Of a stretch of 64,000 bases of DNA, positions 43,328 to 52,704 are shown piece after piece; positions within the stretch are counted from its first letter, which is position 1; each line of letters starts with the position of its first letter. The position numbers were made by a program, and so were the translations under genes. The stretch comes from Streptococcus sp. 263_SSPC (lineage in GTDB: Bacteria > Bacillota > Bacilli > Lactobacillales > Aerococcaceae). The DNA is taken from contig NZ_JVNU01000015.1 of NCBI RefSeq assembly GCF_001071995.1, positions 1 to 64,000 of the forward strand, in the 5' to 3' direction. Under the pieces are notes generated by a model that did not search any database, had not been told where the DNA came from, and worked only from the letters and a program-made list of their open reading frames with translations.

Positions 43328-44413
43328 TTGAAAAAGATTAAACATATTGTTCTGACGTTAATGGCTTTCTTATTAGTGTCTGGACCGTTAGCCCCTTCAG
43401 CATTTGCGGAGGAAACGGATATCCAAAAACTAGAAGCACAATTAACTTCAGAATTACAAAAAGTGAATACGAAATATCAAGAAATTGAAAGTTTAAACCA
43501 ACAAATCGATTCTCTCAATAAAGAAAAAGAAACACTTGCTGAAAAGATTACAACTCAAGAAGCAAAAGTGGAAGAACGTAAACAAGTCGCATCTAAACGA
43601 TTGCAACAAATTCAAGTTTCTGACTTTGTTTCTTATAGTATTTTACATTTACTAAATTCAGAAAGTATTTCAGATTTCTTAAATCGATTATTTGTCTTTC
43701 AACAATTATTCCAATCGGATGAAGAAGTGTTGAAGAACTTATCAGAGCAAGTAGCTGAATTATCTCGCCTGAAAACAGCAGCAGAACAAGCGTCAACTGA
43801 CTTAGTCGCTAAAAAAGAACAACTTACTGCTGAGAGTCAAGCGTTCGAAGGTTCAGTAAACGATTTGAAAAAGTTAATTGTTGATAACAAAGAAGCTCTT
43901 GCAAAAGTACAAGAACAAAAGAAAGAATCATCTGCAGTGGTTGCCTCAGCTATTACAGCAGTTGCACAATTAACTACAGATAAACCAGCAGTAGCCTCAT
44001 CTACGCAGCAAAAACCAACGACACAAGCTGCGACAGCTGAACCAGCTACAACGGTTGCACAAACGCAAGCGCCTGCTACTTCAGAAACACCAACGACACA
44101 AGCATCTGCAACAAGCAACCAATCTGGTGGAAGAACATTAAACGTTCAAGCGACTGGATATTCTTATAATGAGCCAGGATTAAGCCCTTATACAGCGACT
44201 GGTATCGACTTACGTAAGAATCCAACAGTTATCGCAGTTGACCCAAGCGTGATTCCTTTAGGAAGCTTAGTGGAAGTTCCTGGATACGGAATTGCCATTG
44301 CAGGAGATACTGGTGGAGCCATTAAAGGAAATATCATTGACCTTCACTTCACAACGGTAGATCAAGCAAACCAATGGGGAAGACGTAACGTTACGATTCG
44401 AATCTTAAACTAA
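43328..44413 (+). CDS. Secreted coiled-coil protein with 3D (lytic transglycosylase-like) domain
   Basis: A 361-residue exported protein, predicted to act on peptidoglycan. A signal peptide (1-28, ending near SAFAEE) is followed by a CwlO/PcsB-like coiled coil (about 30-200, EKETLAEKITTQEAKVEERK), then a Thr/Ala/Gln-rich linker (about 215-265), and a C-terminal 3D domain (about 270-361) with TGYSYNEPGLSPYTATG and GDTGGAIKGNIIDLHF, which holds the conserved aspartates. It starts at TTG; the leader has a perfect WalR box, as do many cell-wall hydrolase genes, supporting the assignment. Confidence 0.9.
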   Translation: MKKIKHIVLTLMAFLLVSGPLAPSAFAEETDIQKLEAQLTSELQKVNTKYQEIESLNQQIDSLNKEKETLAEKITTQEAKVEERKQVASKRLQQIQVSDFVSYSILHLLNSESISDFLNRLFVFQQLFQSDEEVLKNLSEQVAELSRLKTAAEQASTDLVAKKEQLTAESQAFEGSVNDLKKLIVDNKEALAKVQEQKKESSAVVASAITAVAQLTTDKPAVASSTQQKPTTQAATAEPATTVAQTQAPATSETPTTQASATSNQSGGRTLNVQATGYSYNEPGLSPYTATGIDLRKNPTVIAVDPSVIPLGSLVEVPGYGIAIAGDTGGAIKGNIIDLHFTTVDQANQWGRRNVTIRILN

Positions 44414-44420
44414 GCGAAAA

Positions 44421-44448
44421 AGCACTCTCGGAAAGAGAGTGTTTTTTT
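44421..44448 (+). terminator. Terminator of the 3D-domain gene
   Basis: CACTCTC pairs with GAGAGTG, then seven Ts. Confidence 0.85.
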
Positions 44449-44476
44449 GTTGGGTATGTTTTCAATAGAGTATTTG

Positions 44477-44485
44477 TGATAAAAT
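44477..44485 (+). promoter_or_regulatory. Extended -10 promoter of the Cof phosphatase gene
   Basis: TGATAAAAT, 20 bases before the ribosome site; -35 weak. Confidence 0.5.
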
Positions 44486-44518
44486 AGATTTTGTATTGAA
44501 TAAAAAGGAGCAGTTGTA

Positions 44519-45328
44519 ATGATTAAATTAATAGCTATCGACATGGATGGCACACTATTAAACAGTAAAAAAGAACTATCTGAAGAGACGAAACAATATT
44601 TCAAGAACTTTCATAACAGAAATACTGAAACTTTATTAGTGCTCTGTACAGGGCGTCCTGAAAGTGGAATTCGTCCATATTTAAAAGACTTAGGATATTT
44701 AGAAGAGAACCACTATATTATTAGTCAAAACGGTGCCAATATTTATGAGAGCCAAACAGGTAACCGTGTGATGGATGCCTTTCTTGATTCTGCAGCAATT
44801 CAAAAATGGATTGAATTGGGTAAGAAACACGGTATCAGCGTAATGGGGGCAGGTGTTGATTACTATTATTGTTTTGATCAAGAACCAACTGAATGGATGG
44901 AGTTCGATGTAAAACTTGTGAGTGGCCAGCTCAAAAGAATTCCTACAGAAGAATCTTTAACTACTGATTTCTATAAAATTCTACTAATGGGTGATGAAGA
45001 GCAACTCAATGAGTTTGAAACATTTATTCCCCAGGAGTGGAGAGATGAATTTTATGTAGTTCGTAGCCAAAAATATTTAGTTGAAGTACTAACAAAAGGT
45101 GTAAATAAAGCTTTTGGATTAGAAAAATTAGCCCAAGAACTAAATATCCAACCAAGTGAAATCGCGGCAATTGGAGACGCTGCTAATGATATCGAAATGT
45201 TAGAATACGCAGGACTTGCCATTGCGATGGGAAATGCTAGCGAAGAAGTAAAAGCTATTTCGGATATCGTGACAGATACTAATGAAAACAATGGTGTTAT
45301 TAAAGCGATCGACCAGTTAATACAGTAA
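44519..45328 (+). CDS. Cof-type HAD-IIB phosphatase
   Basis: A 269-residue HAD hydrolase with a C2-type cap. Nucleophile motif IDMDGTLLNS holds Asp8 and Asp10; motif II is LCTGRPESG, and the last motif AIGDAANDIEMLEYAGLAIAMGNA is characteristic of the Cof group. It probably dephosphorylates small phosphosugars or flavin/pyridoxal phosphates; the exact substrate cannot be read from sequence. AAGGAG precedes the ATG. Single-gene unit with a strong terminator. Confidence 0.93.
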   Translation: MIKLIAIDMDGTLLNSKKELSEETKQYFKNFHNRNTETLLVLCTGRPESGIRPYLKDLGYLEENHYIISQNGANIYESQTGNRVMDAFLDSAAIQKWIELGKKHGISVMGAGVDYYYCFDQEPTEWMEFDVKLVSGQLKRIPTEESLTTDFYKILLMGDEEQLNEFETFIPQEWRDEFYVVRSQKYLVEVLTKGVNKAFGLEKLAQELNIQPSEIAAIGDAANDIEMLEYAGLAIAMGNASEEVKAISDIVTDTNENNGVIKAIDQLIQ

Positions 45329-45334
45329 GAGTTC

Positions 45335-45375
45335 AAAAATCAAAATGTAACATATAAGTTACATTTTGATTTTTC
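45335..45375. terminator. Long-stem terminator of the Cof gene
   Basis: AAAAATCAAAATGTAAC (45335-45351) pairs fully with 45358-45374 over 17 positions around ATATAA. Confidence 0.9.
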
Positions 45376-45416
45376 GTTTTTAGTAGATTATGAGATTAAA
45401 AAATAATGAGGTTTTC

Positions 45417-45445
45417 TTGACAAATACGCATTCCTCTAGTATTCT
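45417..45445 (+). promoter_or_regulatory. Promoter of the hisS-aspS T-box leader
   Basis: TTGACA (45417-45422), 17-base spacer, TATTCT (45440-45445). Confidence 0.85.
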
Positions 45446-45451
45446 TTATAG

Positions 45452-45669
45452 CAACAATATAAATCCTTAGACAGAGACATAAAACGTACACTAAAGAGAA
45501 AGAAGCCGTGGCTGAAAGCTTCTAACCGTACAAGGAAAGACACTCTTGAGGAGAATAATGCAAAGTTATTCCGGTAATTCCGTTATCATTAAGAGGGAAA
45601 GAGCTCTTTCCGAACTAAGGTGGTACCACGAAATTTTCGTCCTGACTTCTATTGAAGTTGGGATTTTTT
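45452..45669 (+). promoter_or_regulatory. T-box riboswitch upstream of hisS-aspS
   Basis: The 220-base leader has all parts of a T-box: stem I (base formed by CCTTAG near 45467 with TTGAGG near 45546), the antiterminator T-box sequence AAGGTGGTACCACG (45617-45630), and a terminator stem CCTGACTTC/GAAGTTGGG (45641-45662) followed by seven Ts. The specifier region on the 3' side of stem I reads GGAAAGACACTC (from 45534): GACAC at 45539-45543 contains GAC (Asp) and CAC (His) in overlapping frames. Uncharged tRNA binding would prevent termination and switch on both synthetase genes. Confidence 0.9.
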
Positions 45670-45698
45670 TATTTTTATTAAAAGAAAGGATGATTCAT

Positions 45699-47015
45699 AT
45701 GATTCAAAAACCAAAAGGGACAGCCGATTTATTACCTGAAGAACTCAAAATTTGGCACTATATCGAAGAAACAGCACGCATCATTTTAGGCGATTATCAA
45801 TTTGAAGAAATGCGTACACCAATGTTTGAAAGCTACGATTTATTTAGCCGTGGTGTTGGGGATACGAGTGATATCGTTTCAAAAGAGATGTATGATTTCT
45901 ACGATAAAGGAGATCGTCACATTACACTTCGTCCAGAAGGAACTGCAGCGATTGTTCGTGCTTATGTAGAAAATAAATTATACGGACCAGAGCATAAGAA
46001 ACCTTATAAAGTGTATTATATGGCTCCAATGTTCCGTTATGAGCGTCCACAATCAGGACGTCTTCGTCAATTCCACCAATTAGGAGTTGAGGTGTTTGGT
46101 TCTACAAATCCTGCTACAGACGTAGAAACGATCGCGATGGCTTGGGATTTATTAAAAGAACTCGGATTATCAAATATGCGCTTAGTGATTAACTCACTAG
46201 GTAAAACAGCTGACCGTATTAAATACCGTGAAGCGTTAATCAGTTACTTAGAACCATTTGCGGATGAATTAAGTGAAGATTCAAAAAATCGTCTTCACAA
46301 AAATCCTTTACGTGTGTTAGATAGTAAAGACAAACGTGATATTGAGATTGTTAAAAATGCGCCACGCATCTTAGAATTCTTATCAGACGAAGCACGCACT
46401 CATTTTGAAAAAGTACAACAATACTTAAACGCACTAGAGATTCCATTTGAAATCGATGAAACAATGGTACGTGGACTTGATTACTACCAAGATACAATTT
46501 TTGAAATCATGACGGATTCTAAGTCATTTGGTGCTAAAACTACAATTTGTGGTGGTGGACGTTATGACGGTCTAGTCCAAGAACTCGACGGACCTGAAAC
46601 TCCAGGATTTGGATTTGGCCTTGGAATCGAACGTCTTGTCTTATTAATGAAAGACGAACAAGTTGAAGTTCCTGAATTACAAGAACTAGATGTATATATT
46701 GTTGGACTTGGTGAAGAAACAGAAGAGGAAGTGTTAAAACTTTCTATTTCACTCCGTCAACAAGGGTACTCAGTGGACCGTGATTTCTTCGGACGTAAAG
46801 CAAAACCACAATTCAAGAACGCTCAAAAATATGGCGCTAAAGTGGTGATCACGCTTGGTGAAGAAGAATTAGAAACAAAACAAGTACCAGTGAAAGTAAT
46901 GAAAACTGGTAAAGAAGTAAAAATTAATTTACAAGAACTCTACGAAGATTTTGATAGCATTTATCGTCAAATCACAATGGATACAACAGCCATTGACGAG
47001 TACTTTGGTAAATAG
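45699..47015 (+). CDS. hisS: Histidyl-tRNA synthetase
   Basis: A 438-residue class II synthetase that charges tRNA-His. The start [15 protein letters not shown], motif 2 [21 protein letters not shown], the histidine-binding [11 protein letters not shown] and GGGRYDGLV, and the C-terminal anticodon-binding domain (about 335-438) are typical. The ATG at 45699 is 9 bases after GAAAGGA; an in-frame upstream extension would run into the T-box terminator. It is 14 bases upstream of aspS and shares its T-box control. Confidence 0.96.
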   Translation: MIQKPKGTADLLPEELKIWHYIEETARIILGDYQFEEMRTPMFESYDLFSRGVGDTSDIVSKEMYDFYDKGDRHITLRPEGTAAIVRAYVENKLYGPEHKKPYKVYYMAPMFRYERPQSGRLRQFHQLGVEVFGSTNPATDVETIAMAWDLLKELGLSNMRLVINSLGKTADRIKYREALISYLEPFADELSEDSKNRLHKNPLRVLDSKDKRDIEIVKNAPRILEFLSDEARTHFEKVQQYLNALEIPFEIDETMVRGLDYYQDTIFEIMTDSKSFGAKTTICGGGRYDGLVQELDGPETPGFGFGLGIERLVLLMKDEQVEVPELQELDVYIVGLGEETEEEVLKLSISLRQQGYSVDRDFFGRKAKPQFKNAQKYGAKVVITLGEEELETKQVPVKVMKTGKEVKINLQELYEDFDSIYRQITMDTTAIDEYFGK

Positions 47016-47029
47016 AAAGAGGGATGGAT

Positions 47030-48787
47030 ATGAAAAGAAGAACAGAATATTGTGGATTAATTAGTGAAAAATTAGTTGGACAAACAGTGACATTAGATGG
47101 TTGGGTGGCAAAACGTCGTGACCATGGTGGAGTTATCTTCATCGACTTACGTGACCGCGAAGGGATTATGCAAGTGGTTTTCAACCCAGCACGTAACCAA
47201 GAAGCGTTTGAAATCGCTGAAAAATTACGTTCTGAATACGTGATTCAAGTAACGGGGGAAGTGGCTTATCGTGGAGAAGGCCTAGAAAACCCAAATCTAA
47301 AAACTGGTAAATATGAATTGTTAGTAGATGAAGTAGAAGTCTTTTCAAAAGCAAAAACTTCTCCAATCTATATCGATGACGAACAAAAACCATCAGAAGA
47401 ATTACGTTTGAAATATCGTTACTTAGATATTCGCCGTCGTTCAGTATTAGAAAACTTACGCTTACGTCATAAAACAACTAAGTCAATTCGTGAGTATTTA
47501 GATAGCGAAGGATATATCGACGTAGAAACTCCAATTTTAGCAAAATCTACACCAGAAGGAGCGCGTGACTACTTAGTGCCTTCACGTGTTCACGAAGGAA
47601 GCTTCTATGCATTACCTCAATCACCTCAAACATTTAAACAATTATTAATGGGTGCTGGATTAGATCGTTACTACCAAATCGTTCGTTGCTTCCGTGACGA
47701 AGATTTACGTGGAGACCGTCAACCAGAATTTACACAAGTCGATATCGAAACAAGCTTCTTATCAGCAGAAGAAATTCAAGAAATGATGGAAGGCTTATTG
47801 AAGAAAGTGATGAAAGATACATTGAATGTGGATGTTCAAACTCCATTCCCACGTATTTCATTTGCAGAAGCAATGGCTCGTTACGGAAATGACAAACCAG
47901 ATACTCGTTTCGACCTAGAATTAATCGACGTAAGTGACATCATGAAAGAATCTGACCTTAAAGTGTTCAGTTCATGTATCGAAAACGGCGGTGAAGTTAA
48001 AGTCATTAACTTAAAAGGTCTTGCAGACGAATATTCTCGTAAAGATGCAGATAGCTTAGCAGACTTTGTTTCTAAATTCGGTGCTAAAGGTTTAGCATGG
48101 ATTAAAGTTGAAGAAGACGGCTTGAAAGGCCCAATCGCGAAATTCATCGTGAACCAAGAAGCTGCTTTCCGTGAACGTATCAATGCAGAAGTAGGAGATA
48201 TCGTGTTCTTCTGTGCAGATAAACCATCAGTGGTTGCTCAATCATTATCTGAATTACGTTTACACTTTGGTAAGAAACATAACTTAATCGATACAAACAA
48301 ATTCAACTTCTTATGGGTTGTTGATTGGCCATTATTAGAACATGATGCTGAAGAAGACCGTTATGTAGCAATGCACCACCCATTCACTCGTCCAGTGAAC
48401 GAAGATTTCCAAGCGTTAATCGATGATCCGTCCTCTGCGAAAGCACAAGCCTACGATATCGTATTAAACGGTTATGAATTAGGCGGCGGTTCATTACGTA
48501 TTTACCGTCGAGATATGCAAGAAGCGATGTTCAAAGTTTTAGGATTTACAAAAGAATCTGCAGAAAGTCAATTCGGATTCTTATTAGACGCATTAGATTA
48601 TGGTTTCCCACCACACGGAGGAATTGCTCTTGGGTTAGACCGTTTAGTAATGTTACTAGCTGGCGAAGACAACATTCGTGAAGTCATCGCGTTTCCTAAG
48701 AACAGCTCAGCAGTGGATCCAATGACACAAGCTCCAAGTGAAGTGTCAGCGAAACAATTAGATGAGCTTTCATTAAAAATTAAATAA
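47030..48787 (+). CDS. aspS: Aspartyl-tRNA synthetase
   Basis: A 585-residue bacterial-type class II synthetase charging tRNA-Asp. The N-terminal OB-fold (1-105, [23 protein letters not shown]) binds the anticodon; motif 2 is [23 protein letters not shown] in two steps around residue 215, the bacterial insertion (GAD) domain lies about 290-420, and motif 3 is [14 protein letters not shown] near 528. The ATG at 47030 is 6 bases after AGAGGG. Second gene of the T-box operon; no terminator is seen after it. Confidence 0.96.
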   Translation: MKRRTEYCGLISEKLVGQTVTLDGWVAKRRDHGGVIFIDLRDREGIMQVVFNPARNQEAFEIAEKLRSEYVIQVTGEVAYRGEGLENPNLKTGKYELLVDEVEVFSKAKTSPIYIDDEQKPSEELRLKYRYLDIRRRSVLENLRLRHKTTKSIREYLDSEGYIDVETPILAKSTPEGARDYLVPSRVHEGSFYALPQSPQTFKQLLMGAGLDRYYQIVRCFRDEDLRGDRQPEFTQVDIETSFLSAEEIQEMMEGLLKKVMKDTLNVDVQTPFPRISFAEAMARYGNDKPDTRFDLELIDVSDIMKESDLKVFSSCIENGGEVKVINLKGLADEYSRKDADSLADFVSKFGAKGLAWIKVEEDGLKGPIAKFIVNQEAAFRERINAEVGDIVFFCADKPSVVAQSLSELRLHFGKKHNLIDTNKFNFLWVVDWPLLEHDAEEDRYVAMHHPFTRPVNEDFQALIDDPSSAKAQAYDIVLNGYELGGGSLRIYRRDMQEAMFKVLGFTKESAESQFGFLLDALDYGFPPHGGIALGLDRLVMLLAGEDNIREVIAFPKNSSAVDPMTQAPSEVSAKQLDELSLKIK

Positions 48788-48822
48788 GACCTGAATGGAT
48801 TTCTAAAAAGGAGGAAGAAACT

Positions 48823-49590
48823 TTGAAGAGTAGTAAAGGGGTTGTGTTTAAACGACAACAACGTATCCTTCAGCTTTTACAAGAAAACCATGAGATGTCT
48901 GTTGAAGACTTATCGAAAGAGTTAGAAGTTTCTGAAATCACCATTCGAAGAGATTTACAACAATTTGAAGACCAAGGAGTTATCGAGCGCTTCTACGGAG
49001 GCGCACGCTACCTTGCTGGAAAAATTAAACAAGAAAACGTGGATCAAATTCAATATAATTCCATGAAGAAAAACATCGCAAGAAGAGCCGCGGGATTAGT
49101 AAGAGATCATAATATGGTCTTTATTAACTCAGGCTCTACTGCCTTTTTGTTATTAAATTTTCTAGCGGATGCCAACGTTACAATCTTAACGAATAATGGT
49201 CGTTCCATCTTCAAAAAGCCGTCTACGAAAGCGTCAATCGTGATTAGTGGTGGAGAAATTTTCGAACAGAAAAAATCTCTTGTTGGGGATTTTGCGATTA
49301 ACTCATTCTCAAAAGCGCGTGCAGACATTTGTTTCCTAGGTGTTGGAGGAATTAGTAAAAACGGGATTTCAACGTATGCACTGCCAGAGACGGCAGTGAA
49401 CCGTGTGATTTTAGAACGTACAACAGGGCACCGCATCATTGTAACGGAAGGGTTTAAAGTGGGTCGTGATTCAAACTTTCATACAGCGGATTGTAATATG
49501 ATTACTCATTTAATTACAGACCATACCGCTGACCCTGAAACCGTAGCTTATTTGAAGAGTATCGGTGTGAAAGTGTTATTTATTTCGTAA
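48823..49590 (+). CDS. DeoR-family transcriptional regulator
   Basis: A 255-residue repressor: an N-terminal DeoR HTH (FKRQQRILQLLQENHEMSVE then DLSKELEVSEITIRRDLQQF, about 8-57) and a C-terminal sugar-phosphate-binding DeoRC domain (about 75-235) with FINSGSTAFLLLNFL and LGVGGISKNGI. It starts at TTG, 8 bases after GGAGG. DeoR regulators usually control sugar operons next to them, yet none is adjacent: upstream is aspS and downstream is trmK, so its targets must be elsewhere. Confidence 0.92.
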   Translation: MKSSKGVVFKRQQRILQLLQENHEMSVEDLSKELEVSEITIRRDLQQFEDQGVIERFYGGARYLAGKIKQENVDQIQYNSMKKNIARRAAGLVRDHNMVFINSGSTAFLLLNFLADANVTILTNNGRSIFKKPSTKASIVISGGEIFEQKKSLVGDFAINSFSKARADICFLGVGGISKNGISTYALPETAVNRVILERTTGHRIIVTEGFKVGRDSNFHTADCNMITHLITDHTADPETVAYLKSIGVKVLFIS

Positions 49591-49614
49591 TGAAAAAGAA
49601 TGTAGAGGTATAAA

Positions 49615-50322
49615 ATGATTGAATTAGGAGAACGATTAACTCGTGTTGCTAGTTTTGTTCCAAACGGTTCAAAGGTATGCGATGTTGGTAGTGACCATGC
49701 GTATTTACCAGTGTATTTAATTCAAAATAATCAGATTACTTCAGCGATTGCGGGTGAAGTAGTTGAAGGACCGTTCTTATCAGCGAAGCAAACAGTTCGT
49801 GATTATCGAATGGAAGACCGCATTGAAGTTCGCTTTGGGGACGGATTGCAAATTCTTTCAAAAGAAGATGAGATTACTGCTGTTACGATTTGTGGGATGG
49901 GCGGAGAGCTCATTTCTCGAATCCTAGAAGCTGGATACACTGGCGGTCATTTAAACGGCAAAGAACGTCTCATTCTTCAACCAAACGTTGCGGAGCATTT
50001 TGTACGTGAATGGTTAATGAAGCATTCATATCGTATTACTCATGAGACGGTCGTTGAAGATAACCATCGCCTATATGAAATTATTGTCGCTGAACCAGTA
50101 AATGAACGTGTAGAATACACAGAACTCGAATTAAAATACGGTCCGGTTTTATTGAAACAACCATCTGAATTATGTGTTGCAAAATGGAAACGAACAAACC
50201 GTAAGAACAAAGAGATTTTGGAACAATTACAAAAGAGTAAGACGCCTCAACATGAAAAAATTGAGCAGTTTGAAAAAGCGTTTAATGAATTGCAAGGAGT
50301 GATTGATCGTGCCAACAGTTAG
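49615..50322 (+). CDS. trmK: tRNA (adenine22-N1)-methyltransferase TrmK
   Basis: A 235-residue class I methyltransferase that makes m1A22 in tRNAs. The SAM-binding CDVGSDHAYLPVYL is at about 23-36, and ICGMGGELISRILE follows the catalytic strand. A C-terminal coiled-coil-like helical extension (RTNRKNKEILEQLQKS) is typical. The end overlaps the Nif3 gene by 14 bases; this pair is conserved in Firmicutes. Confidence 0.93.
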   Translation: MIELGERLTRVASFVPNGSKVCDVGSDHAYLPVYLIQNNQITSAIAGEVVEGPFLSAKQTVRDYRMEDRIEVRFGDGLQILSKEDEITAVTICGMGGELISRILEAGYTGGHLNGKERLILQPNVAEHFVREWLMKHSYRITHETVVEDNHRLYEIIVAEPVNERVEYTELELKYGPVLLKQPSELCVAKWKRTNRKNKEILEQLQKSKTPQHEKIEQFEKAFNELQGVIDRANS

Positions 50323-51454
50323 AGATGTGGTAAGTCGTTTTGAAAAACGAGTGCCAAAGAGTCTTTCGGTTCCAAAAGATCCCATTGGACTTCATTTTGG
50401 AGATTGGAATCAAGAAGTTAAAGTGATTATGACGACGCTCGATATTCGTCCAAGTGTCATCGAAGAAGCCATTTCTAAAAACGTTGATTTAATTATCGCG
50501 CATCATCCACCAATTTTTAGGCCAGTTGCGTTATTTGATTTAACCGTTCCGCAAAATAAAATGTTCCAACAAATTCTGAAGCATGATATTGCGGTGTACG
50601 CTGCACATACCAACCTTGATGTCGTTGAAGGCGGTGTGAATGATTGGTTGGCAGATGAATTGCTATTATCTGATGTAACAGTGATGTCTCCAACAACTAC
50701 AATTCCATCTGTCAAGGTGATTACTTTTGTCCCTAAAAATGATGCTGATAAAGTTTTAGAAGCGATGTTTGAAGCGGGAGCTGGAACTATCGGTGACAAC
50801 TATAAAGACTGTGCGTTCCAAAGTTCTGGCGTAGGACAATTTACACCCGTCGAAGGGGCCAAGCCTGCAATCGGATCGTTAAATAAACCAGAATTTGTAG
50901 AAGAAGTCAAACTAGAAGTTGTATGCTCTGAAGAGGTGTTAAGTGATGTTTTACGCGCCTTAAGAGAAGCACATCCTTATGAAGAGCCAGCAATCGACGT
51001 TTTCTCATTGAAGAATTCTGGAAAGACTTTAGGATTTGGTCGCGTTGGAAATCTTCCAAAAGCAATGACTGGGGATGAATTTATCGCTTTTGTTACTGAG
51101 CGATTTAACCTAAAAGGCTTACGTTATGTTCCATCTCGTGTGAACCCAGAAGGCCTCATTTCAAGAGTCGCTGTAATGGGTGGCTCAGGCGGAAATTATT
51201 ACATGGATGCGCTCAGAAACGGAGCGGATGCCTTTGTAACAGGTGATATTTTCTACCATACAGCCCATGATATTCAAGAAACTTCATTATTCCTAGTGGA
51301 TGCTGGTCATCATATTGAAGTTATATGTCGAAAACAATTAGCCAAATGGGCTCGTGAATGGAAAGAAGAAAACAATTGGGATGTAACAGTGATTGAAAGT
51401 GAAACTTTTACAGATCCATTTGAATTTTATAAAGCAGGTGAAGAAAATGCATAA
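50309..51454 (+). CDS. Nif3-like dinuclear metal-centre protein
   Basis: A 381-residue NIF3/DUF34 protein; homologues form hexamers with a two-metal site and may hydrolyse GTP or modified nucleotides (YqfO type). Metal ligands are in LIIAHHPPIF, YAAHTNLDV and the C-terminal DAGHHIEV. Between the halves lies an inserted PII-like domain (about 130-240), as in YqfO. The GTG at 50309 is 9 bases after AAGGAG; the TTG two codons earlier is less well placed. Overlaps both trmK and pepT, implying tight coupling. Confidence 0.92.
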   Translation: MPTVRDVVSRFEKRVPKSLSVPKDPIGLHFGDWNQEVKVIMTTLDIRPSVIEEAISKNVDLIIAHHPPIFRPVALFDLTVPQNKMFQQILKHDIAVYAAHTNLDVVEGGVNDWLADELLLSDVTVMSPTTTIPSVKVITFVPKNDADKVLEAMFEAGAGTIGDNYKDCAFQSSGVGQFTPVEGAKPAIGSLNKPEFVEEVKLEVVCSEEVLSDVLRALREAHPYEEPAIDVFSLKNSGKTLGFGRVGNLPKAMTGDEFIAFVTERFNLKGLRYVPSRVNPEGLISRVAVMGGSGGNYYMDALRNGADAFVTGDIFYHTAHDIQETSLFLVDAGHHIEVICRKQLAKWAREWKEENNWDVTVIESETFTDPFEFYKAGEENA

Positions 51455-52673
51455 AGAATTAACAGAACGTTTTATTCGTTACGTAAAGAAAGAAACAAGA
51501 TCTGACGAAACAAGTCAAACAGTCCCAACAACGCCTTCTCAAACAGCGTTTTTAAAAGATTTAGAGCAAGAATTAAATGAATTAGGATTCCAAGAAGTTT
51601 ATTTAAATCCTAAAAACAGCTTCCTAACAGCAACAATCCCATCAAATGTTGACCATGAAGTGCCAACGATTGGATTCATTGCTCACGTGGATACAGCGGA
51701 CTTTGAAGCTAGAAATATTCAACCTCAAATCCATGAAAACTATAACGGTGAAGCAATTGTCCTAGACGAAGAAGGAAAATTCGTATTAGACCCTAAAGAC
51801 TTCCCGAACTTAAAGAACTATGTTGGACAAACATTAATCACAACAAATGGTAAAACATTATTAGGTGCTGACGACAAATCTGGTGTGACAGAAATCGTTA
51901 CAGCAGGTGCTTATTTATTACAACATCCAGAAATTAAACACGGAAAAATTCGTGTAGCATTTGGTCCAGACGAAGAAATCGGACGCGGTGCTGATTTATT
52001 CGATGTGGAACAATTTGCATGTGATTTTGCTTATACAATGGATGGTGGACCAGTTGGTGAATTAGAATATGAAAGCTTCAACGCTTGCCGCGCTACAGTT
52101 CGTATTCAAGGAAAGAACGTTCACCCGGGAACTGCTAAAGATACAATGGTAAGTGCACTTGAATTAGCTCGTAAGTTCCAAAACGCACTTCCAGAGTTCG
52201 AAGTTCCTGAACACACAACAGGACGTGAAGGATTCTACCACTTAGTAGCAGCGGAAGGTGTTGTGGAAGAAGCTAAATTAGTGTACATCTTACGTGACCA
52301 CAGCCGTGAATTATTCAATGCGAAAAAAGACATGATGCTACGCATTGCGACTCGTATGAATAAAGAATTAGATACAGACCGTATTACTGTTGATTTACAC
52401 GACGAGTACTACAACATGGCTGAAATCATTGAAAAAGATTTCCGTTGTGTAGATGTGGCAAAACAAGCGTTAGAAAACTTAGACATCGTTCCAATTATTA
52501 AACCAATTCGTGGTGGTACAGATGGTTCTAAGATTTCATTCATGGGATTACCAACTCCAAATATTTTTGCTGGTGGCGAAAACATGCATGGACGCTATGA
52601 ATATGTTGCTGTGGAATCAATGGAAAAAGCAACACAAGTAATTATCGAAATCGCTCGTTTAGCAGCGCTATAA
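51447..52673 (+). CDS. pepT: Peptidase T (tripeptide aminopeptidase)
   Basis: A 408-residue zinc aminopeptidase (M20B) that removes the N-terminal residue of tripeptides taken up from host or food protein. Zinc ligands and catalytic residues lie in FIAHVDTAD, LGADDKSGV, GPDEEIGRGADL and PIRGGTDGS; the lid/dimerisation domain is about 210-320. The ATG at 51447 follows AGGTGAAG and overlaps the Nif3 gene by 8 bases. Length equals the family's usual 408-413. Confidence 0.95.
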   Translation: MHKELTERFIRYVKKETRSDETSQTVPTTPSQTAFLKDLEQELNELGFQEVYLNPKNSFLTATIPSNVDHEVPTIGFIAHVDTADFEARNIQPQIHENYNGEAIVLDEEGKFVLDPKDFPNLKNYVGQTLITTNGKTLLGADDKSGVTEIVTAGAYLLQHPEIKHGKIRVAFGPDEEIGRGADLFDVEQFACDFAYTMDGGPVGELEYESFNACRATVRIQGKNVHPGTAKDTMVSALELARKFQNALPEFEVPEHTTGREGFYHLVAAEGVVEEAKLVYILRDHSRELFNAKKDMMLRIATRMNKELDTDRITVDLHDEYYNMAEIIEKDFRCVDVAKQALENLDIVPIIKPIRGGTDGSKISFMGLPTPNIFAGGENMHGRYEYVAVESMEKATQVIIEIARLAAL

Positions 52674-52704
52674 TTTTTAACAGTAAAAAGAAAGGAGTGA
52701 GTTC

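Noticed and set aside
45546-45698. In-frame N-terminal extension of hisS by 51 codons
   Set aside because: It would run through the T-box antiterminator and terminator; the ribosome site supports 45699.
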